From: Actinomycetes bacterium
GTDB lineage: Bacteria > Actinomycetota > Actinomycetes > Actinomycetales > Cellulomonadaceae
Assembly: GCA_021793115.1 (NCBI GenBank)
Contig: JAJYTJ010000224.1
Coordinates: 1 to 5,062, forward strand
Length of the DNA stretch: 5,062 nt
Direction: 5' to 3'
Part shown: in pieces, positions 1 through 4,887 of the stretch
Layout of the letters: each line of letters begins with the position of its first letter
How positions within the stretch are numbered: position 1 is the first letter of the stretch
Translations under genes and position numbers: made by a program
Notes under the pieces: generated by a model
Databases searched by the model: none
Told to the model about the DNA's origin: nothing
Seen by the model: the letters and a program-made list of their open reading frames with translations, nothing else

Positions 1-1752
1 CTGGTGCGGCCGCGGCCGGGGCACGACGAGCGGACCAACCGGGCCTCGCGCTTCTTCGGCTCGTCGCAGGTGCAGGCCTACGTGGTCGAGGCGACCGTGC
101 TCGTCGTCGTGCTCGCCGTGCTGGCGCTGCGCGGACTGGACGACGCGCTGGCGCGGCAGGACGGCAGCGCCCTGGCCTCGCCGTGGCACTTCCCGCTCAC
201 GGCCTGGTACGGCGCATGGTGGGCGACGGCCCCCGCGTCGACGCTCGAGGCATGGGTCACGGTGATCGCCACCGTCAAGATCCTGTGCTCCATGGCGTGG
301 TTCGTCGTCGTCGGCGTGCAGCCCACGATGGGTGTCGCGTGGCACCGGTTCCTCGCGATCCTCACGTTGTACACCAAGCGCTACCCCGGACGTACAGTCT
401 CGCTCGGCCCGGCCGAACCGCTGCGCGGACCCACCGGCGAGCCGCTGGACCTGGCCGCGCTCGACGAGCTCCCGGAGGACCTGGTGCTCGGCGCCGGCAC
501 CGCCGCCGAGCTCTCCTGGAAGGCGGCGCTCGACGCCGCGACGTGCACCGAGTGCGGCCGCTGCCAGGTGGTGTGCCCGGCCTGGGTCACGGACAAGCCC
601 TTGTCCCCCAAGCTCCTCACGCTGGCCCTGCGCGACGCGGCGGCCGATCCCGCGCGGCGCGACGAGCCGCTCATCGGCGGCGCCATCTCGCCCGACGTGC
701 TGTGGGCGTGCACCACGTGCGGCGCCTGCGTGCAGGAGTGCCCGGTGGACATCGAGCACGTGGACACCATCCTCGACCTGCGGCGGAACCAGGTGCTCGC
801 GGCCTCCGCGTTCCCGCGCGAGCTCACCAAGGCGTTCGGCGGCATGGAGCGGCAGGGCAACCCCTGGGGGGCGCCGGCCCGCAAGCGGCTCGACTGGACC
901 AAGGGGCTGGACGTCCCCGTGCCCGTCGTCGGCCGGGACGTCTCCTCGCTGGCCGAGGTGGACTACCTCTTCTGGGTCGGCTGCGCGGGCGCGTACGACG
1001 AGCGGGCCGGCCGCACCACGCGCGCCGTCGCGGATCTGCTGCACGCCGCGGGCGTGTCGTTCGCCGTGCTCGGTGAGGCGGAGCGGTGCACCGGCGACTC
1101 CGCGCGGCGCGCCGGCAACGAGCTGCTGTTCCAGCAGATGGCCGCCGGGAACATCGCGACGCTCGACGAGGCCGGCGCACGGCGGATCGTCGTGACGTGC
1201 GCGCACTGCTTCAACACGATCGCGCGCGAGTACCCGGCGCTGGGCGGCACGTACGAGGTGGTGCACCACACGGAGCTGCTCAACACGCTCGTGGCCGAGG
1301 GGCGGCTGGTGCCGCTCCCGGCGTCCGACGAGCGCACCGTCACCTACCACGACCCCTGCTACCTCGGACGGCACAACGAGGTCTACGCCCCGCCGCGCGA
1401 GCTGCTCGCGGCCGCGGGCATCACCGTGAGCGAGATGCCGCGCTCCGGCGCCGACGCCTTCTGCTGCGGGGGCGGCGGGGCCCGCGCGTGGATGGAGGAG
1501 TCGATCGGCACGCGGATCGGCACCGCGCGGGCCGCGGAGGCCATCGGCACCGGCGCCGCGGCGGTCGCGACCGCCTGCCCGTTCTGCACCACGATGCTGA
1601 CGGACGGCGTCGCCGCGTGCGGCGTCCCCTCCACCACCCCGCCCCCAGCCGGCGCGCGCGCGGACGGCCCGGTGCGCGGGGCGGTCGGCGCCCCCGAGGT
1701 CGCGGACATCGCGGTGCTGCTCCGCGAACGCCTCACCGGCACGCGCCCCTGA
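1..1752 (+). CDS. Membrane-bound (Fe-S)-binding reductase, HdrD/GlpC-like with two CCG domains (5'-partial)
   Basis: Probably a membrane-anchored oxidoreductase passing electrons between quinone or heme and a soluble partner through Fe-S clusters; the actual substrate is unknown. Numbering from the GTG at 4, hydrophobic helices lie near residues 25-45 and 83-105. A two-cluster ferredoxin region follows: C181-x2-C-x2-C-x3-C191-P and C236-x2-C-x2-C-x3-C246-P, typical of two [4Fe-4S] clusters. Two CCG (heterodisulfide-reductase-type) domains come next: C327, C362, C399-x2-C402, then C452, C487-C488, C525-x2-C528. The reading frame is open to base 1, and the first residues (with an SRFFGSS motif at 15-21) resemble the cytosolic loop after the first membrane helices in actinobacterial relatives such as, from memory, mycobacterial Rv0338c. 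The GTG at 4 has no room for a ribosome site, so it is probably an internal valine and roughly 100-150 residues are missing. The C-terminus has an Ala/Pro-rich stretch (about 537-560). The family call is firm, the role is not. Confidence 0.93.
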   Translation: MVRPRPGHDERTNRASRFFGSSQVQAYVVEATVLVVVLAVLALRGLDDALARQDGSALASPWHFPLTAWYGAWWATAPASTLEAWVTVIATVKILCSMAWFVVVGVQPTMGVAWHRFLAILTLYTKRYPGRTVSLGPAEPLRGPTGEPLDLAALDELPEDLVLGAGTAAELSWKAALDAATCTECGRCQVVCPAWVTDKPLSPKLLTLALRDAAADPARRDEPLIGGAISPDVLWACTTCGACVQECPVDIEHVDTILDLRRNQVLAASAFPRELTKAFGGMERQGNPWGAPARKRLDWTKGLDVPVPVVGRDVSSLAEVDYLFWVGCAGAYDERAGRTTRAVADLLHAAGVSFAVLGEAERCTGDSARRAGNELLFQQMAAGNIATLDEAGARRIVVTCAHCFNTIAREYPALGGTYEVVHHTELLNTLVAEGRLVPLPASDERTVTYHDPCYLGRHNEVYAPPRELLAAAGITVSEMPRSGADAFCCGGGGARAWMEESIGTRIGTARAAEAIGTGAAAVATACPFCTTMLTDGVAACGVPSTTPPPAGARADGPVRGAVGAPEVADIAVLLRERLTGTRP

Positions 1753-1762
1753 CGCCGCGCGG

Positions 1763-1823
1763 CGAGGGCGCCCCGGCGCTCGCTTGCGGCGGCCGAACCG
1801 CGCCTCAGGACACCCTCGCCGCC
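1763..1823. repeat. 61-bp direct repeat, copy 1 (decayed hairpin)
   Basis: This copy matches 1914-1974 at 53 of 61 positions without gaps. The corresponding arms (1763-1779 and 1802-1818) retain six outer base pairs, but the stem is broken by four mismatches that copy 2 does not have. The central 14 bases (CGGCCGAACCGCGC, 1790-1803) are identical in both copies. It starts 11 bases after the reductase stop codon. Confidence 0.85.
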
Positions 1824-1913
1824 GGGCGGCGTCCGCCTCACCCGTCCCCGCGGCACAGGCCGTCGGCCCGTCGTCCCCGAGCAGGCGGCGACCCTCGAGA
1901 TCCGCCACATTGA

Positions 1914-1969
1914 CGAGGGCGCCCTGGCGCTCGCCTGCATCGGCCGAACCGCGCGTCAGGGCGCCCTCG
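1914..1969. terminator. Long hairpin, likely bidirectional terminator
   Basis: A 17-bp stem pairs 1914-1930 with 1953-1969, with 13 perfect outer pairs (CGAGGGCGCCCTG against its exact complement), one G-T wobble and three further pairs. The loop is 22 nt and GC-rich. There is no T-tract on either strand, as is common for actinobacterial terminators. It sits between converging genes, so it could end transcription from both sides. Its role is inferred from structure and position. Confidence 0.55.
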
Positions 1970-1974
1970 CGGCC
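1914..1974. repeat. 61-bp direct repeat, copy 2 (intact hairpin)
   Basis: This is the second copy of the element at 1763-1823, starting 151 bp further on. Unlike copy 1 it folds well: positions 1914-1930 pair with 1953-1969. The two copies suggest a local duplication or two insertions of a dispersed palindromic element; the window alone cannot decide. Confidence 0.85.
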
Positions 1975-1985
1975 GCGGGGCGATG

Positions 1986-2014
1986 CCGGGGCGCCGCGCG
2001 GCGCGGCGCCCCGG
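1986..2014 (-). terminator. GC-only hairpin directly after the marR-type gene
   Basis: Positions 1986-1998 (CCGGGGCGCCGCG) are perfectly complementary to 2002-2014, leaving a three-base loop. The hairpin starts two bases beyond the regulator's stop codon (2017-2019 on the minus strand). A 13-bp all-G/C stem at this position, without a T-tract, fits an intrinsic terminator of actinobacterial type. It would also fold in transcripts arriving from the reductase gene. Confidence 0.65.
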
Positions 2015-2016
2015 GG

Positions 2017-2790
2017 TCAGCGGCAGGTGTCGTCGCTCGTTGCGACCAGGCGACGCAACAACTGCAGGAGCTCCGCACGCTCGTCGGGCGTCAGCCGGGC
2101 CAGGCGCTCCGCGGCGCCGAGGCTGCGCTGGGCGGACACCTGGAGCAGCACGTCGCGCCCGGCCGGCGTGAGCTCGACGAGGGTCGCTCGACGATCGTTC
2201 GGGTCGGGGATCCGGCGCACCTGACCGTCCGCCTCGGCCTGGTCCACCTTCGCGGTGACGGACCTCGGCGCCACGTCGAGCGCCAGGGCGAGCTCACCGA
2301 GGCGCCGTGGCGTGCCGGCCCGGTGCAACGCCCGCAGCAGCCGCTGCTGGCCGGGTGTGGCCACGGTGGCGCCGAACCGCTCGACGGCCTCCCGGCGCAG
2401 CGTGTGCAGCAGCGTGTGCACGAGCTCGTTGAGCTCCGCGGCCTCGTCGGACAACCCCTCGGCCGCGGGCCCATGCCCCAAACCGGCGTCAGACGTCCGC
2501 CCGTGCCCGCGGGCACCCGCGGCGTCGGGCGTCGGCTGCGGCTCAGCCGCGGCATCCGGTATCGGCTGCGACTCGGCCGCGGCGTCCGGTGTCGGCTGCG
2601 ACTCACCCGCGGCATCCGGTGTCGGCTGCGACTCAGCCGCGGCGCCGGGCGTCGGCTGCGGCTCAGCCGCGGCGTCGGGCGTCGGCTGCGGCTCGGCCGC
2701 CACGGCGTCGGGGACCGAGGACGGCTCCGCCGCCACGGCGGGGGCCGCGCCGGGCACGACGAGCGTCGCTCGCTCGTCGGCACGCCGCAC
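2017..2790 (-). CDS. MarR-family transcriptional regulator with repetitive disordered N-terminal tail
   Basis: A cytosolic DNA-binding regulator, about 257 residues. The last ~132 residues form a MarR domain: an N-terminal helix (about 113-140), a winged helix-turn-helix with recognition region around DVAPRSVTAKVDQAEADG (172-189), the wing motif DPNDRRATLVELTPAG (196-211) that marks the family, and a C-terminal dimerisation helix (about 234-250). MarR proteins are usually 140-170 residues; the excess here is an Ala/Pro/Glu/Gln tail with six 10-residue repeats (about 31-90). I chose GTG at 2788-2790 because GGAG lies six bases upstream and a good promoter sits just before it. The frame also opens at GTG 2827-2829 (270 residues), but that lies upstream of the predicted transcript start and has no ribosome site; GTG 2800-2802 could serve a leaderless transcript. 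It is divergent from the ABC exporter, which it probably controls. The effector is unknown. Confidence 0.9.
   Translation of the reverse strand: MRRADERATLVVPGAAPAVAAEPSSVPDAVAAEPQPTPDAAAEPQPTPGAAAESQPTPDAAGESQPTPDAAAESQPIPDAAAEPQPTPDAAGARGHGRTSDAGLGHGPAAEGLSDEAAELNELVHTLLHTLRREAVERFGATVATPGQQRLLRALHRAGTPRRLGELALALDVAPRSVTAKVDQAEADGQVRRIPDPNDRRATLVELTPAGRDVLLQVSAQRSLGAAERLARLTPDERAELLQLLRRLVATSDDTCR
2521..2700. repeat. Six tandem 30-bp repeats inside the regulator gene
   Basis: Six gapless 30-bp units start at 2521, 2551, 2581, 2611, 2641 and 2671. On the minus strand each encodes ten residues of the form AAEPQPTPDA, with variants AAESQPTPDA, AGESQPTPDA, AAESQPIPDA and AAEPQPTPGA. Units 1, 5 and 6 form one DNA subtype and units 2-4 another; units 1 and 6 differ by one base. 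Most units contain a short inverted repeat (GCGGCT/AGCCGC or similar). A degenerate seventh unit encodes AAEPSSVPDA upstream in the protein (plus-strand positions about 2701-2733). Because the period is a multiple of three, unit gain or loss keeps the frame. Confidence 0.97.
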
Positions 2791-2796
2791 CCCCGT

Positions 2797-2800
2797 CTCC
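2797..2800 (-). promoter_or_regulatory. Ribosome binding site deciding the regulator start
   Basis: On the minus strand GGAG is followed by six bases (ACGGGG) and then GTG at 2790-2788. No comparable site precedes the other in-frame start at 2829. This is the main reason for the shorter start. Confidence 0.55.
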
Positions 2801-2809
2801 ACGGCGCCG

Positions 2810-2838
2810 AGGGTAGCGCGCGTCCCCACGGTTGTGAA
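2810..2838 (-). promoter_or_regulatory. Predicted promoter of the MarR-type gene
   Basis: On the minus strand TTCACA (2838-2833, five of six to TTGACA) is followed after 17 bases by TACCCT (2815-2810, fitting the actinobacterial TAnnnT -10 pattern). Transcription would begin near 2803, giving a leader of about 13 nt before GTG 2790. The -35 box overlaps that of the opposite promoter. Predicted by eye only. Confidence 0.5.
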
Positions 2839-2861
2839 TCAGACACATAGTGAGTTAGCCT
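2832..2861 (+). promoter_or_regulatory. Predicted promoter of the ABC exporter gene
   Basis: TTGTGA (2832-2837, four of six to TTGACA) is followed after 18 bases by TAGCCT (2856-2861, TAnnnT pattern). Transcription would begin near 2868, leaving a leader of about 19 nt that contains the ribosome site. The segment around 2832-2862 is clearly less GC-rich than its surroundings. CATAGT (2846-2851) is an alternative -10 but lacks a matching -35. Confidence 0.45.
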
Positions 2862-2868
2862 CACCATC
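2850..2868. promoter_or_regulatory. Possible DtxR/IdeR-type iron box (core match)
   Basis: The 12-base core GTTAGCCTCACC (2854-2865) matches the inner part of the actinobacterial iron-box consensus TWAGGTWAGSCTWACCTWA at 11 of 12 positions. Over all 19 positions it matches at 13, with the outer arms poor. It overlaps the exporter's -10 box, where an iron-loaded repressor would act. It also overlaps the candidate MarR operator, so the two readings compete. Confidence 0.3.
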
Positions 2869-2875
2869 GCTCACC
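2850..2875. promoter_or_regulatory. Candidate operator: three CTCAC half-sites at 10-bp spacing
   Basis: GTGAG at 2850-2854 is inverted relative to CTCAC at 2860-2864, giving a 15-bp inverted repeat. A further CTCAC (within CTCACC) lies at 2870-2874. The three half-sites begin exactly 10 bp apart, so they face the same side of the helix. They cover the exporter's -10 box and transcript start, where a bound repressor would block RNA polymerase. The divergent MarR-type protein is the obvious candidate binder, by inference. Confidence 0.4.
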
Positions 2876-2876
2876 A

Positions 2877-2883
2877 GGGAGGT
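2877..2883 (+). promoter_or_regulatory. Strong ribosome binding site of the ABC exporter
   Basis: GGGAGGT, a near-perfect Shine-Dalgarno sequence, ends three bases before ATG at 2887. It fixes this ATG as the start rather than later in-frame ATGs (for example codons 8, 10 and 15). Confidence 0.85.
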
Positions 2884-2886
2884 GCC

Positions 2887-4794
2887 ATGTCTCACCAGAT
2901 CCCCGGCATGGGGATGGGTGGCGGTCGCATGCTCCGGACGTTCGCCCAGGACTCGTCCGTCACCGAGAAGCACGTCGGTCGCGCCACGCTCCGCCGCATC
3001 CTCGGCTTCGCCCGGCCGTACCGCTGGCCGCTCACGGTGTTCGTCGCCCTCATCGCGGTCGACGCCGCGACCGGCGCCCTCACGCCCTGGCTGCTGCGCG
3101 TGCTCATCGACCGCGGCATCACCCCCAAGCACGGCGACGTGGTGATCGCGGTCGCCGCCGCGGTCGCCGGCCTCGCGATCCTCGGCGCCGGGCTGTCGGT
3201 CGCCGAACGGTGGCTGTCCTCCCGCGTGGGCGAGGGGCTCATCCTCGACCTGCGCACCGCGGTGTTCGACCACGTGCAGCGCATGCCGCTCGCCTTCTTC
3301 TCCCGTGCCCGCACCGGCGCCCTGGTCCAGCGCCTCAACGGCGACGTGCTGGGCGCCCAGCAGGCGTTCACGTCGACGCTGCAGAACGTGGTGAGCAACA
3401 CGCTCACCGTGGTCTTCGTGCTCGGGGCGATGCTGTCGATGTCGTGGCAGCTCACGCTGCTGTCGCTCGTGCTGCTCCCGGCGTTCGTGCTGCCGGCGCG
3501 CTTCTTCGGGCACCGGATCGCCGTCATCACACGCGAGTCGTACGAGCTCAACGCCGACGCCTCGCAGTTCATGCAGGAGCGGTTCAACGTCGCCGGAGCG
3601 CACCTCGCGAAGGTGTTCGGCGACCCCGACCGCGAGTCCGCCGCCTACCGGGCGCAAGCTCGCCGGGTGCGGGACATCGGCGTGCGGCTCGCCATGAACG
3701 CCTCGTGGTTCCGCATCGGCCTGACCACCGTCGCGGCGGTCGGCGTCGCCGTCGTCTACGGGCTCGGCGGCTGGCAGGCGGTGCAGGGCCAGCTCACCGT
3801 GGGCGTCGTCGTCGCGCTCGCGTCCTACCTCACCCGGCTCTACGGGCCGCTCACGGCGATGTCGAACGTGCAGGTCGACGTCATGACGGCGCTGGTGAGC
3901 TTCGACCGCGTGCTCGAGGTGCTGGACATGGTGCCCACCGTCGCCGAGCGTCCGGACGCGGTGGACTTGCGGGAAGCCGTGGCGGCGCACGGTGCGAGCG
4001 TCGAGCTGGCCGGGGTCGGCTTCCGCTACCCGTCGGCCGCCGAGGTGTCGCTGGCCTCCCTCGAGGCGGTCGCGGCGCTGCGAGCGGACCCTCCGGCGGA
4101 CACGCTGCACGACGTGAGCTTCGTCGTGCCGGCGGGCTCCATGGTCGCCCTCGTCGGCCCGTCGGGGGCGGGCAAGACGACGATCTCCCAGCTCGTGACC
4201 CGGATGTACGACCCGACGCGGGGATCTGTACGGATCGCCGGGCTGGACCTCCGGGACGTCACGGCGGCCTCGCTGCGGGCCACGGTGGGCATCGTCTCGC
4301 AGGAGGCCCACCTGTTCCACGACACCATCCGCGCCAACCTCCGGTTCGCCCGACCCGAGGCCACCGACGACGAGCTCGAGCTCGCGCTGCGCGAGGCGCA
4401 GATCTGGGACCTCGTCGCCGGCCTGCCCGAGGGCCTGGACACGGTGGTCGGGGACCGCGGCTACCGGCTGTCCGGCGGCGAGCGGCAGCGGCTGGCGATC
4501 GCGCGGCTGCTGCTCAAGGCGCCCGACGTCGTGGTGCTCGACGAGGCCACGGCGCACCTGGACTCCGAGTCCGAGGCGGCGGTGCAGGCGGCGCTCGACG
4601 CGGCGCTCGTCGCCCGGACCAGCCTGGTCATCGCGCACCGCCTGTCGACCGTCCGCGCCGCGGACCGCATCGTGGTGGTCGACGAGGGCCGCGTGGTGGA
4701 GCACGGCACGCACGACGAACTGCTCGCGGCCGGCGGCCTCTACGCGGACCTCTACACGACCCAGTTCGCCGGCCCGACCCCCGCCACCGCCTGA
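2887..4794 (+). CDS. ABC half-exporter, fused membrane and ATPase domains
   Basis: A 635-residue ATP-driven exporter of the MsbA/BmrA-like type, expected to work as a dimer (or heterodimer) in the cytoplasmic membrane. The membrane domain (about 35-340) has hydrophobic helices near 48-70, 84-106, 166-187, 188-206, 276-294 and 303-320. The ATPase domain has A-loop tyrosine Y381, Walker A GPSGAGKTT (424-432, K430), Q-loop Q472, signature LSGGERQR (528-535), Walker B ending in D552 with catalytic E553, and switch histidine H584; all key residues are present, so it should hydrolyse ATP. Two extras are a Gly/Met-rich N-terminus (residues 6-15) and an insertion of about 20 residues (383-405) between the A-loop and Walker A, which I recall from actinobacterial relatives. 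There is no second half-exporter gene adjacent. The divergent MarR-type gene suggests inducible export of a toxic or signalling compound; the substrate cannot be told. Confidence 0.96.
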   Translation: MSHQIPGMGMGGGRMLRTFAQDSSVTEKHVGRATLRRILGFARPYRWPLTVFVALIAVDAATGALTPWLLRVLIDRGITPKHGDVVIAVAAAVAGLAILGAGLSVAERWLSSRVGEGLILDLRTAVFDHVQRMPLAFFSRARTGALVQRLNGDVLGAQQAFTSTLQNVVSNTLTVVFVLGAMLSMSWQLTLLSLVLLPAFVLPARFFGHRIAVITRESYELNADASQFMQERFNVAGAHLAKVFGDPDRESAAYRAQARRVRDIGVRLAMNASWFRIGLTTVAAVGVAVVYGLGGWQAVQGQLTVGVVVALASYLTRLYGPLTAMSNVQVDVMTALVSFDRVLEVLDMVPTVAERPDAVDLREAVAAHGASVELAGVGFRYPSAAEVSLASLEAVAALRADPPADTLHDVSFVVPAGSMVALVGPSGAGKTTISQLVTRMYDPTRGSVRIAGLDLRDVTAASLRATVGIVSQEAHLFHDTIRANLRFARPEATDDELELALREAQIWDLVAGLPEGLDTVVGDRGYRLSGGERQRLAIARLLLKAPDVVVLDEATAHLDSESEAAVQAALDAALVARTSLVIAHRLSTVRAADRIVVVDEGRVVEHGTHDELLAAGGLYADLYTTQFAGPTPATA

Positions 4795-4800
4795 CGGCCA

Positions 4801-4874
4801 CCGGGCGCCCGGCACCGGGACCTGGCACCAGCCATCCGGGCACCGGGCACCGGGCACCGGGCCCGGGCCCGGGC
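4801..4874. repeat. CCGGGCA/CCGGGC tandem repeat with GC palindromes, possible terminator
   Basis: Three copies of CCGGGCA (4836-4856) run directly into three copies of CCGGGC (4857-4874). Degenerate relatives extend back to 4801. Two perfect palindromes bracket the array: CCGGGCGCCCGG (4801-4812) and GCCCGGGCCCGGGC (4861-4874). The array fills the 93-bp gap between converging stop codons, so hairpins here may terminate both genes. Neither palindrome alone makes a long stem. Confidence 0.7.
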
Positions 4875-4887
4875 GCGACGAGGCGCG

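Larger units (their letters stand above)
1753..2016. other. Convergent intergenic spacer with palindromes and a duplicated 61-bp element
   Basis: These 264 bases lie between two converging stop codons and hold no convincing gene. They begin, directly after the TGA, with a perfect 12-bp palindrome (1753-1764, CGCCGCGCGGCG). A direct repeat follows in two copies (1763-1823 and 1914-1974), and the spacer ends with a GC-only hairpin (1986-2014). Between the repeat copies, 1824-1913 shows only a small hairpin at 1817-1831. The likely job is bidirectional transcription termination. Confidence 0.75.

Noticed and set aside
183..1195. Two plus-strand frames of nearly 300 codons inside the reductase gene
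   Set aside because: Both are Arg/Ala/Pro-rich shadow products; the main frame carries all the cysteine motifs.
1914..1969. Riboswitch or small RNA gene at the intact hairpin
   Set aside because: It lies downstream of both converging genes rather than in a leader, and I recognise no known RNA family; a terminator or repeat element explains it better.
1784..2224. Possible small plus-strand genes in the spacer after the reductase
   Set aside because: The frames run across the hairpins and into the antisense of the MarR gene, have no ribosome site, and give Arg/Ala/Ser-rich products.
2503..2516. Perfect 14-bp palindrome GTGCCCGCGGGCAC as an operator
   Set aside because: It lies inside the regulator's coding region, next to the repeats, far from any promoter; GC-rich palindromes of this length arise easily in such coding sequence.
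2521..2700. CRISPR-like array (regular 30-bp repeats)
   Set aside because: The units abut with no spacers and encode a regular peptide in the regulator's frame, so this is a coding tandem repeat.
2091..2867. A 258-codon minus-strand frame overlapping the regulator in another phase
   Set aside because: It gives an Arg/Ser/Pro-rich product without motifs, while the other frame encodes a complete MarR domain.
2839..4857. A 672-codon open frame on the minus strand opposite the ABC exporter
   Set aside because: Its product is low-complexity, rich in Arg, Asp, Glu, Gly and His, with no domain. It mirrors the codons of a clearly functional exporter; long antisense frames are common at this GC content.
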